From contig CAJYPK010000042.1 in assembly GCA_913776615.1 (NCBI GenBank), forward strand, positions 1 through 64,000: DNA of 64,000 nt. Direction: 5' to 3'. How positions within the stretch are numbered: the stretch's first letter is position 1; each line of letters opens with the position of its first letter. Shown one piece after another: positions 7,959 to 17,364 of this stretch. The translations under genes and the position numbers were made by a program. Origin of the DNA: an uncultured Hymenobacter sp. (GTDB lineage: Bacteria; Bacteroidota; Bacteroidia; Cytophagales; Hymenobacteraceae). The notes beneath the pieces were generated by a model, which ran no database searches, was not told the origin of the DNA, and saw only the letters and a program-made list of their open reading frames with translations.

Positions 7959-10561
7959 CGGCGCAGGGCTCCTTTCTGCTTGTCTTCCACAAACTGGTCG
8001 ACGGCGTAATCGAGGCGCTGCACCACCGTGGTTTTGAACTGCGGCACCCCGTCGATGAGTACCGGCTGGCCATTCTTGTCCAGCTTCAGCGTGCGCTGGT
8101 GCTGCTGGTAGAACTTAACCAGATTGTTGAGGTGGTTGCGCTCCACCGGCTTCGAGGTCAGAATGGCGTCGAGCTGGGGCGAGGCTTCCAGGGCGTACAC
8201 CTTGGCTTTGCCGCCCTGCTTGATGAAGAACTCGCGCAGCTGGTCGGTGGCGCGGACCGACTTAATCAGGTCCATTTCGTGGCCGGTCAGGCCGAGCGGG
8301 GCCTGCAGCTGGGCCAGCGAGTCGGGGTTGATGTGGCGCAGGATAATCTTGGTCGAGCTGTTGTTGATGACGGCCGGCCCGATTTTGCTGCTGGTGATTT
8401 CGTGGATGCCCTGGGTGATGATGGTGACCGAGCCGTTGGTTTTTCGGATGGTGCGGTACATGCTTTCAATAAATTCGGAGAGCACGCCGCTGAGCATGGT
8501 CCAGGCCTCATCGAGGGCGATGTACTTCACCGCGTCGGGAAACTTGCGGAACAGGTCGAGGCTCAACTCGGTGATGAGCATGGCCACCACCGGGTAGAGG
8601 TCGGGGTCGGCCTGTACCTTGGCTAAATCGAAGCAGATGAGCCGGTACTCGCTCAGGTCCACGTCGCGGTCGGCGTTGAGCACCTTCTCGTAGCGGCCGC
8701 CGGTGACGTACTGACTGAGCACCAGGAAAAACTGATGCATGTCGATGTACTTCATGTCCTTCTGGTACTTGCGGCGCTGCCCGTCGCGCGGGTCGGGCTC
8801 CTCCCCTTCGTGATGCTCGCGCACGGGCCGCATCATTTCCACGTCGTAGGCCTGCACGAAGCGGAAAAAGCTTTCCATGTTGGGCCGCTCCTCGTCGGTC
8901 TGGCCCAGCCGGTCGCTCTCGTTGAGTAGCGCGTAGTACTCAATCAGAAAGCGGCTCAGAATGGCCCGCTCCGACTTATCCAGCCCGGTATCCTTGCTGC
9001 CCTTCCAGAGGGCCGCCAGCAGCGCCAGGTGAAAATTGGTTTTCTCGTCGGTATAGAGCCAAGGACCGGTTTCGTCCTCGCGGGGTACCAGAAAAGGGTT
9101 AAACTCAATGGGGTTGGCCGGGTCGTACTCGAAATAGGTATTGACGAAATCGGCCCCGTTGAGCGACTGCAGCACGTTGCGGTAAGTGCCGCCCACGTCC
9201 ATGATAATCTGGCGCGCCCCCTTCTCGAAGCGCTGCACAATCAGGTTCCCGAAGGTGTAGCTTTTGCCCGAGCCCGAGGGGCCGATAACCAGCGCGTTCT
9301 GATTGTCGAGCGAGGTATTGAAGAGGTTTACCTGCACCAGGTTGCGGAACCGGTCGGTGAGGTACTCCCCCACCGCGTCGGTTTTATAGGTGGCCGTCCA
9401 GTGGAAGTAGCAGCTGGCCCGGTCGGCGGTGGTCGTCAGCCAGCGGTCGGGCACCTGCCAGCCGTTGCCGGGCAGCAGGCCGAAGAACAGCGGCAGGGCC
9501 AGGTGGCCTTCCACGACGCTCTCGGTGCCGAACATCGAGCGAAAGGCGGCCGTGACCCGCTCCACGTTTTCGCGGCGGCTGGTGTCGTTCGTGTCCCAGA
9601 GCAGCACCGAGAGGTGCAGGCTCACAATCTGCTTGTTTTCGGCCCGCACCTCGGCCGTGAATTCCTCGACTTCAGCCGCCCGCAGGTGGTTGTCCTGGGT
9701 AGCCAGGATGGCCAGTGAGTTGTTCAGCTTGCGGTCGGTATCCAGGCTGCCCAGCGCCTGCTTGGTGTTCTGAATGAGCAGCGCCTGGGTGAGCACGTGC
9801 GGGCATTGCAGCACATGGGTAAGCGGGAACAGCATGGGCGCGGTTACGCCGTAGCCGTTGCGCACGGCCGGATAGGTATCGCTCCCCTGCCCCACCATCG
9901 ACACCACGTTGACCTTGTTTTCGCCCACGGCGAGGGTGCCGACTTCGTTGGCGATTTCGCGCTCCTGCCGCCCCGGCTGGCCGTCGAAATTGAGGTTGAA
10001 GTACTGGAGGTAAAGCCCCCGGATTTCCTCGCTGGCCAAGCGGGTAAATTCCACCCCGCCCAGCTCGCGCACGGCCTGCACCAGCTCCAGGGCGGCGCTT
10101 TCAGCCACTTCCAGGGTTTGCAGCAAACTGCCGAAGGGGTTCTTTACCAACGCCTCGCCGGCCCGGGTCACCAGCGCGTTCACGGCGTTGGTTTTGGTGG
10201 GCTTCACGTCGACGGGCGCGAAGGAAATGAACAGGTAGGACTTCTGAAACAGCACCAGCCGCTCGAAGAAGTGCTTGTTCATCTTGCCCTCGAAGTAGGT
10301 CTGCTGGGTTTTGTCCTCGCGGTAGGGGCGGTCGTAGTAGATGTCGGTTTTCTGCACGATGGTGCCGGTGGGCAGGGGGCGCAGGGCTCCGAGCAGCGCG
10401 GTTTGGAAGGCGTTGTAATCGTCCTCGGTCCAGCTTTCCATCTCGGCCGGCTCGACCGCGAAGCCCACGGCCACGCGCCCGTCGCGGAAGATGACTTTGT
10501 CATCTTCGAAGCTGTGCACGGGCAGCACTGCGTCAAACGCGGCGGTTTTTGGTTTTTTCAT
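7955..10561 (-). CDS. traG: TraG (VirB4-type) conjugation ATPase
   Basis: A large cytoplasmic ATPase (868 residues from the ATG at 10561) powering the type IV secretion system. It shows a Walker A motif (VIGPSGSGKSYTFGN, about residue 425), a Walker B (YIALDEAWTM, about 680), and VirB4-family blocks such as the IQNTKQALG and SMYRTIRKTNGSVTIITQG regions. I chose MKKPKTAAF as start; an upstream ATG at 10588 would overlap traF by 56 bp, the chosen one by 29 bp. Overlaps on both sides indicate tight coupling with traF and traJ. Confidence 0.9.
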   Translation of the reverse strand: MKKPKTAAFDAVLPVHSFEDDKVIFRDGRVAVGFAVEPAEMESWTEDDYNAFQTALLGALRPLPTGTIVQKTDIYYDRPYREDKTQQTYFEGKMNKHFFERLVLFQKSYLFISFAPVDVKPTKTNAVNALVTRAGEALVKNPFGSLLQTLEVAESAALELVQAVRELGGVEFTRLASEEIRGLYLQYFNLNFDGQPGRQEREIANEVGTLAVGENKVNVVSMVGQGSDTYPAVRNGYGVTAPMLFPLTHVLQCPHVLTQALLIQNTKQALGSLDTDRKLNNSLAILATQDNHLRAAEVEEFTAEVRAENKQIVSLHLSVLLWDTNDTSRRENVERVTAAFRSMFGTESVVEGHLALPLFFGLLPGNGWQVPDRWLTTTADRASCYFHWTATYKTDAVGEYLTDRFRNLVQVNLFNTSLDNQNALVIGPSGSGKSYTFGNLIVQRFEKGARQIIMDVGGTYRNVLQSLNGADFVNTYFEYDPANPIEFNPFLVPREDETGPWLYTDEKTNFHLALLAALWKGSKDTGLDKSERAILSRFLIEYYALLNESDRLGQTDEERPNMESFFRFVQAYDVEMMRPVREHHEGEEPDPRDGQRRKYQKDMKYIDMHQFFLVLSQYVTGGRYEKVLNADRDVDLSEYRLICFDLAKVQADPDLYPVVAMLITELSLDLFRKFPDAVKYIALDEAWTMLSGVLSEFIESMYRTIRKTNGSVTIITQGIHEITSSKIGPAVINNSSTKIILRHINPDSLAQLQAPLGLTGHEMDLIKSVRATDQLREFFIKQGGKAKVYALEASPQLDAILTSKPVERNHLNNLVKFYQQHQRTLKLDKNGQPVLIDGVPQFKTTVVQRLDYAVDQFVEDKQKGALRR

Positions 10562-10853
10562 GGGCGGTGGGAATAGGCCCCACCGCAATGCGGCGGGGCT
10601 GGATGAAAGTGAAGGAGAGCCAGCCCATCAGGAAGCCCGGCGCGCGGGTCTTGCTCAGGTAGCGAAAACCCAGCAGCAGGGCCAGCTCTACCAGGATGAC
10701 GACCAGGTACACGAGCCGGGGAACCTTGATAGCCATGCCCAAAAAGCCGAGCAGCAGCACCGAGCCGATGAAGAGGCCCACGACCAGGCCCAGGTCCTGC
10801 AGGTTCATGCCCAGCACCTGGGCCGGCCGCTCAATGGATTTGTAGGAGCGCAT
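10533..10853 (-). CDS. traF: TraF (VirB3-like) conjugation protein
   Basis: A 106-residue protein with two adjacent membrane segments (LGLVVGLFIGSVLLLGFLGMAIKV and LVYLVVILVELALLLGFRYLS) and a basic C-terminus. Size, topology and position between the pilin-like TraE and the VirB4 ATPase match DUF4133/TraF of Bacteroidetes conjugative elements. It overlaps the start of traG. Confidence 0.82.
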   Translation of the reverse strand: MRSYKSIERPAQVLGMNLQDLGLVVGLFIGSVLLLGFLGMAIKVPRLVYLVVILVELALLLGFRYLSKTRAPGFLMGWLSFTFIQPRRIAVGPIPTAHEKTKNRRV

Positions 10854-10859
10854 GGCCGC

Positions 10860-11282
10860 TTAGCGAACGCCGCCCCCACCAGTACCACCCACGGCACTCA
10901 CGAGGTCGTCTTTGAAAAGCTGGAAGCCAAACCACAGAATCACGCCGCCCACCAGCCAGCCTAGCGCGCCCAGGGCATCGGGCGCGCCCTGAATGAACTT
11001 CATCACCACCCGAATCAGCCCCACAATCAGCACGATGGCAAAAATGACCTGCACGATGCCTACTACGGTTTCCTGCACCCCGCTCAGGGCCGCGGCCGCG
11101 CCCCCACCGCCCGTCTGGGCCAGGGCCGGGCGGCTGGCCAGTGTCAGCGTAGTCACGAGGGCCGCCAGGCGCTGTTCTGTTTTAGAGGGTTGATAAGCCC
11201 GGCCGGCGACGAGCAGACGGGTGAGCGAAGCGGTGGCCGCCGCGAAGGGGATGCGGCCCCCGGTAAAAGGTTGGTTAAGCAT
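10860..11282 (-). CDS. traE: TraE (VirB2-like) pilin-like protein
   Basis: A 140-residue protein with a long leader (about 1-56, ending LASRPALAQ) and two hydrophobic helices separated by a short loop (VQETVVGIVQVIFAIVLIVGLIRVVMKFIQG and ALGALGWLVGGVILWFGFQLF). This is the hallmark of VirB2/TrbC-type pilins and of DUF4134/TraE. It is followed 6 bp later by traF. The first 30 residues may not all belong to the mature leader; an internal start cannot be excluded. Confidence 0.78.
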   Translation of the reverse strand: MLNQPFTGGRIPFAAATASLTRLLVAGRAYQPSKTEQRLAALVTTLTLASRPALAQTGGGGAAAALSGVQETVVGIVQVIFAIVLIVGLIRVVMKFIQGAPDALGALGWLVGGVILWFGFQLFKDDLVSAVGGTGGGGVR

Positions 11283-11338
11283 AAAGGAGGTTTATAGATG
11301 AAAGAAGGGCGCTTATCTCCCCAAAAGCAGGTTGAAAA

Positions 11339-12094
11339 TCAGGAAGCTGGAGCGGCGGCCGGCTTGCTGGTCGCACCGGGGAAAAGCCCCTGCAGCGCGT
11401 TGCGCTGCGCGGCGGTATCGGCCGCCATGCTGGCGCGGCGCTGTTTGCGCAGGGCGATTTCGGCGGCGCGATTGGCCTGGTCGTTGGCGCTCGGGGCCGG
11501 GGCCGTAATCGGATTGTAGAAGAGGGCCGGCGCGGCCGGCTCGTCCTCGGATTCCGGGGCCGGCTCTGGGGCGGGAGGTGCTGCGGGCGCATCGTCCAGC
11601 GTATCGAGCAGCGAAGCCACGGCCCCGGCCGCGTGGCGGGAAGAAACCGGTTGGGAGGCTGCCGTTTCAGCCACCGTTTCATCAGCTGCGGCCGCAGGCT
11701 CGTCGGCTGGTTCGGTTGCTGGTACTTTGTCGGACGCGGGCGTTTGAGCCGTTGCCTCGGCGGCGGTCTGCTCCCGGCTTTCAGCCTGTGCGGCCTCCGT
11801 GCGGTCGGCCTCGGCCTGCAGCTCGGCGGCTTTCTGCGCTCGGAAATCTTCTTCGGGCAGCAGGCTGGCCAGCACGCTACCCGGCGCTGGGAGCGCGGCC
11901 GCTACCACGGCGGTAGTCGGGGCTGCGCCGGCCCGCTCGTAGCGAAAAAGCGGCAACGAATGATGATTGCGCGTGGCCACCGGAGCCAGCGGAGCCGCAA
12001 TGGAGCGCCCGTTGCCTTTGAAGCGCCACCACAGCAGCGCGCCCAGCGCCACGGCTGCCCCAAAGACTACAAACAAAATGATACCGGTGCGCAT
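11339..12094 (-). CDS. Membrane-anchored Ala/Glu/Pro-rich protein, first gene of the tra operon
   Basis: A 251-residue protein with one N-terminal membrane anchor (IILFVVFGAAVALGALLWWRF) followed by a long low-complexity Ala/Glu/Pro-rich, acidic region and a more ordered C-terminal helix (NDQANRAAEIALRKQRRASMAADTAAQRNALQGLF). No family recognised. It is the most upstream gene of the minus-strand conjugation operon, 56 bp before traE, so it is probably an accessory of mating-pair formation or a regulator tethered to the membrane; this is inferred only from position. Confidence 0.65.
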   Translation of the reverse strand: MRTGIILFVVFGAAVALGALLWWRFKGNGRSIAAPLAPVATRNHHSLPLFRYERAGAAPTTAVVAAALPAPGSVLASLLPEEDFRAQKAAELQAEADRTEAAQAESREQTAAEATAQTPASDKVPATEPADEPAAAADETVAETAASQPVSSRHAAGAVASLLDTLDDAPAAPPAPEPAPESEDEPAAPALFYNPITAPAPSANDQANRAAEIALRKQRRASMAADTAAQRNALQGLFPGATSKPAAAPAS

Positions 12095-12342
12095 ACCGGC
12101 TCCCTTACGGGCAGGATGCTTGCTGAGTTAGTAAAATGTTAGTGAAAACTTAAAATTAACTTATCCGTTAAAGCGGGCAGCGTCGGGCGGCAACCGGCGG
12201 CAATCTGGTTTCCCGTGGCCAATGGGTACAAGATTTGGGTTTTTCGGCGGGTGGTAATGCAGCGAGTAAGCGGCGATATGCGTCCTTTGGGCTTATTTTC
12301 TCTTTCTCACTCGCTGAACCTTCCCTCAGCTCGCCTAGCCGC
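12095..12342. other. Divergent intergenic region, AT-rich, probable promoter area
   Basis: A spacer of about 250 bp between the minus-strand tra operon and the plus-strand HTH-like gene. The part at 12125-12175 is markedly AT-rich for this genome. No clear TAnnTTTG element could be assigned to either direction. Confidence 0.4.
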
Positions 12343-12750
12343 ATGGTACCATCCGACCACGTTACCTCCCCGTTGGGGTTTCCTGATTTAAGCCTTTCCG
12401 CTCCTTATAACGATTCCCTGCGCTACGTGCAGTTTCGTTTAAAAGCGCTCGGACAAGGCGAGTTAACCAGTTTTTGCGCGCAACATGGCCTTACCTATAC
12501 CAACGTAGTCAACCTGAAAAACGGCAAGCTCAAGCGCGACGAGCCGCGCCTGGTGCAGCGCGTGCTGCGCGCCCTGGGCGTACCCACCGAAATCGTGCGC
12601 ATCGACATCGGCACCGGGGCCAACCAGTACGTTTTCCCGAGTGCGGAAGTGCTGGCGCAGTTTCGCGAGCAGCTGGCCTTTTTCGACGCCACCGCCCAAC
12701 GGGCGGCTGCGGCGGCCGGCAGTGCCGCGCCGGAGTCTCCTACCCCCTAA
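12343..12750 (+). CDS. Small HTH-like putative DNA-binding protein
   Basis: A 135-residue protein from the ATG at 12343 (MVPSDHVTSPLG); an in-frame upstream start at 12235 would add an unconvincing Ser/Phe-rich extension. Residues about 25-80 (RYVQFRLKALGQGELTSFCAQHGLTYTNVVNLKNGKLKRDEPRLVQRVLRALG) have the helix pattern of a Cro/C1-type helix-turn-helix. The C-terminus is Ala-rich. It is transcribed divergently from the conjugation operon and just ahead of the Toprim gene, a typical position for a transfer regulator. The HTH call is by eye and moderate. Confidence 0.55.
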   Translation: MVPSDHVTSPLGFPDLSLSAPYNDSLRYVQFRLKALGQGELTSFCAQHGLTYTNVVNLKNGKLKRDEPRLVQRVLRALGVPTEIVRIDIGTGANQYVFPSAEVLAQFREQLAFFDATAQRAAAAAGSAAPESPTP

Positions 12751-12835
12751 ACCCGGCTAGTTTTCGACGGGCCCGGCCACTGGCCGGGCGCGGAGCTGCT
12801 GGGCTCCCTTCCTCCACCCAGCAATTCCGCCCCGC

Positions 12836-15800
12836 ATGCAGGCTCCCCGGGAAAACGACCCCTCCGAACTAGACCGTTTCAAGCGCGACATCGACCTGGT
12901 TGACTACGCCCAGCGCCAAGGCTACGAAGTCAAAAAAGAAAGCCGGCGCGGCGACTGGCACCACCTGGTGAAGGACGATGAGCACGTCATCGTGACCCGC
13001 AAGGGCGACCACCAGGTGTACCTCAATACCGGCGACGACCGGGATGCGGGCAGCATCATCGACTTTGCCAAAACGCGGGGCGGCAACGGCTACGGCCTGA
13101 ACCTGGGCCAGGTGCGCCAGCAGCTGCGCGAGTACCTGGACGGCGCACCCGCGCCCCGCCGCGAATATGCCACCCCGCCCGAGGCGGCTCGACTGACCAG
13201 CCTGCCCGTGGGCGACCCCGCCCAGGAGCAGGCCGCCGCCGAGGAGCGCAAGACGCGCCTGATTTCCGAAGTGCTGGGCGTGAAAAAGGAGCTGACCGAC
13301 CGCACCTACCTGCACAGCCGGGGCATTGAGGACAGTACCCTGGACAGTCCGGCCTTCCAGGGGCGCATTTTTACGGCGCAGCAGAACGAGCACAAGAACA
13401 CCGCTTTCCCGCTTTACAATGAGCAAGGGCTGGCCAGCGTCGAGCAGAAAAACGAACATTACAAAAGCCTGCTGCCGCTGCCCAAAAACGGCATCTGGGT
13501 ATCGCACCCCACCGAGGGCAGGGACACGCCCGTGGAGCGCGTGGTGGTGAGCGAGTCGGCCATCGACTCGCTCTCACACTTCCAGCTCAAGCACGGCCAG
13601 GATTCGCGCAACACCCTATACGTGGCTACCAGCGGCACGCCTACCGAGGCACAGATTGCCCTGATTCAGCGGGTGATTGACAAGCAGGAGCCTAAAGAGG
13701 TAGTGCTGGCCAACGACCGCGATGCCGGCGGCCGGCAGTTCAATATCAACTACCTCAACGAGCTGCAGCCCGCCCGGCCCTTCGTGCCGGTGGGCGAGCA
13801 GGCGGCCTACAAGGAAGCCACCCGCCCCGTGGAGTGGCACGCCACGTCGGACAAATACCACGTCAGCCTGAAAGTGACTTACCAGCACGACAGTGCTGAG
13901 CAGGGCGCGCAGCAGGTGCAGCAGCTCAGCGAGCGGGTGGCCCGCATGAACAGCACCCAGGAAAACGGCCCCGCCCTGGCCGTGGAAGTGCAGCGCAGCA
14001 CCGACACGGCCACCATCGTGCGCCTGACGGTGGCCCGCGCTGATACCGCCCAGTTGGAAGTCATTGCCCAGGAACTGTACCGCCAACGCGAGCAGCTGCG
14101 CCCCGAGGCCGAGCGCCAGCAGCAAAGCTTTTTGCGGGTGGACTACCCGCTGGCCAAAGACTTTAACCAGGAGCTGGAATACACCCGCCAGGGCCTCACG
14201 GCCGAGCAAATCCGGGCCGAGGCCCAGCGCGAGGAGCAGCAGCGCGAGTCGGAGCGCCAGCAGCGCCTGGCCGAAACCCAGCGCCAGCAGCGCGAACACC
14301 GGGAGCAGGAGCGCCAGCAAGCGCAGGCCCAGCGCGAGGCCAGCCCCGAAACCCAGCAGGAGCGCCAGGCAGACGACCGGCAATTCACGCAGGCCGTGGT
14401 GGGCGCGGCCGTGGCCAGCGCCGCCGACGCGGAGGCGCGCCCGTTCCGCTCCTACCGCACCGAGCAGGAGGCCGCCGCGCATACCGCGCAGTTCGTGCAC
14501 GCCCGCGACGCCGGCCTGGTGCTTTTGAAAGAATACATCAACGACAACCCGCCGCCCACCGGCCGCAAAGTCGATAAAGCGGAACTGGCCGAAAACCGGG
14601 ACCAAGCCCGGTTCACGGCCGCGCAAGCCGTAGCTGGGGCCGCCAGTGAGGAAAAAACCGCCACCTGGAAAATTGACGAGCTGGCCGCCAACACCACCGG
14701 CCGGGCCGAGGCGTGGAAAGAGGTGCTCGACAAATCCGGCTACTCGATGCAGACCAGCGAAATCCGCAGCTCCGTGGATGAGCAGGGCATCCGGCGGGCC
14801 GAGTTCGACATGACCTACCGCAACAACCAGCCCGACATTGCCATCATTCACGCCATCGTGACCAATACCAACGAGCGGGCCGCCGCCGGTTTGGAGAAGT
14901 TTGCCGGGGTCAGCGTCGCCGAGTCCGAAGCCGACCGGGCGGCGCGCCAGGTGGCTGCCGAAGCTGCCGCTATTCAGCCGCACAACCGTGACCGCAGCCG
15001 GGATGTGGCCGCCAAGCCCGCGCCCGAAGGCCAGGTAGAGCGTCAGGCCGCGACCATGGCCACGCCGGCTGCCGTCGCGTCATCAACTCCAGCAGCAGAG
15101 CAGCCCGAGCGGCAGGCGGCTACCACCATCCTTATCTACCTGAACGCCGTGCCGATGCCGGACGGGGCCATTCACGACCGCGACACCAGCATGCAGGCGG
15201 CTCACTACAGCCTGTATCAGATTCAGGTGGATGCGCAGGACCCGAAAAAGGCCATTCTGCTGCCCGCGCCGGGGGCCGACCCGCAGCTGCTGAACGGCTA
15301 CCACCAGGTGCTGCGGCCGGCGTTCGAGTTGAATGGCCTGCCCCAGCCCGGCGATGCCTACGTGGCCGTCACCAGCCCCGCCCGGCTGGAGCGTACCGAT
15401 GAAGGATGGCGCATTACCGAGCGCGGCCAGGCCGGCTTCTCCCCCACCCGGGCGGCCGAGCGCAGTGAAGCCGCTGCCGCACCCACGCCAGCCACCCCGG
15501 TGCAGGGGGCGGAGAAGCAGGTGATTATCCGGGTTGATGAGCCCGCGCCGACAGCCGGCAGCCGGGGCCAGGCCGAGGCCGTGAAAGAAGCCGTGACCGC
15601 CAGCGGGGCCAAGACCGGCGACGTGCAAAGCACGGTGGATGCCCAGGGCATTCGCCACTCCGAAATGCAGGTTTCCTACCGCACCGACCAACCCGAGATT
15701 GGCAAAATCAGCCAGACGCTCGATGCCGTGGCCCAGCAAAGCGGCAGCCAAGTGGTGGAACACGGCAACGACCGCGCCGAGCGCCAGCAGGCGGCTACCA

Positions 15801-15847
15801 CCGGGCAAGCTGGGCGGGCAGCTACCTCCGCCCAAGTGGAACGGTAA
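12836..15847 (+). CDS. Large Toprim/DUF3991-like mobile-element protein with duplicated C-terminal module
   Basis: A 1003-residue protein. Residues about 10-90 (DIDLVDYAQRQGYEVKKESRRGDWHHLVKDDEHVIVTRKGDHQVYLNTGDDRDAGSIIDF) resemble the N-terminal module of DUF3991-type proteins. A Toprim fold follows, with the conserved Glu (ERVVVSESAIDSL, about 234-244) and the DxD motif (VVLANDRDAGG, about 288-297), the signature of primase/topoisomerase-like nucleotidyl transfer. Next is a Gln/Arg/Glu-rich coiled coil (about 445-520). The C-terminal half carries two related copies of a module (about 615-700 and 905-990), each with a run like VDxQGIRxxE and a run like YRxxQPxI. It is probably a primase-like or relaxosome-associated protein; no His-rich relaxase motif is visible. 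Confidence 0.75.
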   Translation: MQAPRENDPSELDRFKRDIDLVDYAQRQGYEVKKESRRGDWHHLVKDDEHVIVTRKGDHQVYLNTGDDRDAGSIIDFAKTRGGNGYGLNLGQVRQQLREYLDGAPAPRREYATPPEAARLTSLPVGDPAQEQAAAEERKTRLISEVLGVKKELTDRTYLHSRGIEDSTLDSPAFQGRIFTAQQNEHKNTAFPLYNEQGLASVEQKNEHYKSLLPLPKNGIWVSHPTEGRDTPVERVVVSESAIDSLSHFQLKHGQDSRNTLYVATSGTPTEAQIALIQRVIDKQEPKEVVLANDRDAGGRQFNINYLNELQPARPFVPVGEQAAYKEATRPVEWHATSDKYHVSLKVTYQHDSAEQGAQQVQQLSERVARMNSTQENGPALAVEVQRSTDTATIVRLTVARADTAQLEVIAQELYRQREQLRPEAERQQQSFLRVDYPLAKDFNQELEYTRQGLTAEQIRAEAQREEQQRESERQQRLAETQRQQREHREQERQQAQAQREASPETQQERQADDRQFTQAVVGAAVASAADAEARPFRSYRTEQEAAAHTAQFVHARDAGLVLLKEYINDNPPPTGRKVDKAELAENRDQARFTAAQAVAGAASEEKTATWKIDELAANTTGRAEAWKEVLDKSGYSMQTSEIRSSVDEQGIRRAEFDMTYRNNQPDIAIIHAIVTNTNERAAAGLEKFAGVSVAESEADRAARQVAAEAAAIQPHNRDRSRDVAAKPAPEGQVERQAATMATPAAVASSTPAAEQPERQAATTILIYLNAVPMPDGAIHDRDTSMQAAHYSLYQIQVDAQDPKKAILLPAPGADPQLLNGYHQVLRPAFELNGLPQPGDAYVAVTSPARLERTDEGWRITERGQAGFSPTRAAERSEAAAAPTPATPVQGAEKQVIIRVDEPAPTAGSRGQAEAVKEAVTASGAKTGDVQSTVDAQGIRHSEMQVSYRTDQPEIGKISQTLDAVAQQSGSQVVEHGNDRAERQQAATTGQAGRAATSAQVER

Positions 15848-16464
15848 GCCGGCGCGGCGCACTCCCGTCGATAAACAGCCAGATTGCCTTGCCAGAATGC
15901 CTGACCTGCGAAGCTAATATTTTGCGGGCCAGGCGTTTTTGTTGCTGGATGCCGGTGTTTGCAATCCCCGCGTCCGGAGAGTGCGGAGCCACTATAGGCA
16001 TAGAATGGAATGGTTACTATTGGAATGATATGCTCATCATTAAAAATTTTATTAGCCTGAAAATCTGAGCTATAAATCGGATATGGTTGCTTTTGCCGGT
16101 CGTGGCGCAAAACCCCGACCTATTTACGACTATAACCTTCACATGAAGTCAAATTTTTATTTCCACCTGCCCCCGCGCCAGCTGGCTTCCGGCCAGCCGC
16201 CAAGGGGGCCACCGTGCCCATCTAATTAGGCTGGTACCGCATGCCGAAGGGTGGTGCGCCGCAGGTTATTTTCTTGCCTGATTCCAAGGAGAGCGGGTTT
16301 TTACGTATCCATTCCTAGAAACCCATCCGGGCCTGCGCCCGGACCCCCACCAGTTCGCCGCCCTGCGCGGCGGCCTGGCGATAACCGGAACCACCAGGTT
16401 CCACCCGCCTACGCGACTTTATTAATCGTCGCCGCAGCAAACCAAAAAAATCCACTTTACTTAA
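15848..16464. other. Long intergenic region with AT-rich core and small palindromes
   Basis: 617 bp with no convincing gene. An AT-rich tract (about 15960-16150) is followed by a GC-rich stretch with short hairpins, including the perfect repeat GGAACC-ACCA-GGTTCC (16387-16402) and hairpins around 16328-16380. Its position after the Toprim gene would fit a transfer origin, attachment site or promoter, but nothing diagnostic was found. A minus-strand frame at 15676-16110 is mostly a shadow of the Toprim gene. Confidence 0.4.
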
Positions 16465-17364
16465 TTGACGAACAAACATGACAAACCAGTACGCAACGCC
16501 GCCCTCGCGGGCGAAACAAATCCAGAAGCTCTTCCGCGTTGTCCTTCTGATAACCTAGTCTGCCCGCCGGCCCCGCCGGTCGGTTGGGATGCCAGCCCGG
16601 CTCCCACGCTGGCTTCGCAGCTGCCGCCGTTTGTGCTGCGCCACATGGCGGAGCAATGCGCCGTGTGGGATGTGGCCGTGCGCCGCAAGCTCAGCTCGCT
16701 GACCACGCCGCCGGCGCTTGAAAGCGACCTGCGTCAGGCGGCCGCCAACGTGAAGGGCATCCTTGCCCCAGCCATCCCGCAGCTGCGGGTGGGCGGACAG
16801 CTGCGAGCGGGCCAACTGTACGCGCTGGGGCAAATCCTGGCCAGTGGGCGGGTGCAGACCCAGTTCGATACGAACACTTCGGGGGGCGCACTCGCCCATA
16901 ATGTGCGCGCCAACCTGGAAGCCGAGCTGTTTGGCTACCCACTGGTGCTGGACCCCCGCCGGCGGCCGGTTTACGGCTACCTTACCACTCTGGGGTACGA
17001 GCCGCTGGCTGTGGAGAACTACGGCCATTTTGCCCTGCGGCTCCGGCCGGCAATTCTCCGTCGTACCACGCTTTCCGCTGCCGATACCCTCGACCGGGCT
17101 GTGCTGCCGGCTGCCTACACCAACCTGCCCATTACGGCCCTGATTCCAAATAAATCGGGCTTTGTCAGAGAGTCATTGGACAGGCTGCTAACCGCTCGCT
17201 GCATAGCCGGCCTGGAAGATTGCTACGTGGAAGCGCAGTACCACGGGGGCGTGAGGCTGGCCGACATCGAGGCCATCCTGACCTGGGACCTCGCCGCCGT
17301 GCCGGCCGACCTTCGTGAAGGCTATCTGCGCGCCGGAATTGAGTTCCGGGAGTTTGAATGCTAA
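16465..17364 (+). CDS. DUF3626-like protein, possible ADP-ribosyltransferase fold
   Basis: A 299-residue protein. After a variable N-terminus (about 1-100), residues 105-299 contain blocks I associate with DUF3626 and ADP-ribosyltransferase-like proteins: QLYALGQILASGRVQTQFDTNTSGGAL, RANLEAELFG, RRPVYGYL, YGHFALRLRPAILRRTTLSAADTLD and YVEAQYHGGVRLADIEAI. The YVEAQ-HG block is a plausible catalytic Glu region. No signal peptide. Its 3' end overlaps a convergent small gene by 4 bp. It could be a toxin/effector or a mobile-element cargo gene; family assignment is from memory of motifs. Confidence 0.55.
   Translation: MTNKHDKPVRNAALAGETNPEALPRCPSDNLVCPPAPPVGWDASPAPTLASQLPPFVLRHMAEQCAVWDVAVRRKLSSLTTPPALESDLRQAAANVKGILAPAIPQLRVGGQLRAGQLYALGQILASGRVQTQFDTNTSGGALAHNVRANLEAELFGYPLVLDPRRRPVYGYLTTLGYEPLAVENYGHFALRLRPAILRRTTLSAADTLDRAVLPAAYTNLPITALIPNKSGFVRESLDRLLTARCIAGLEDCYVEAQYHGGVRLADIEAILTWDLAAVPADLREGYLRAGIEFREFEC

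Noticed and set aside
13616..14983. 455-residue minus-strand frame opposite the Toprim gene
   Set aside because: Low-complexity Gly/Leu-rich shadow; the plus-strand frame has clear Toprim motifs.
15676..16110. 144-residue minus-strand frame after the Toprim gene
   Set aside because: Over a third is antisense to the Toprim gene and the rest lies in AT-rich non-coding DNA; no protein-like signature.
16387..16402. Palindrome GGAACC-ACCA-GGTTCC as a transfer origin
   Set aside because: A short palindrome alone is not evidence of an oriT; no relaxase gene or nick motif is near.
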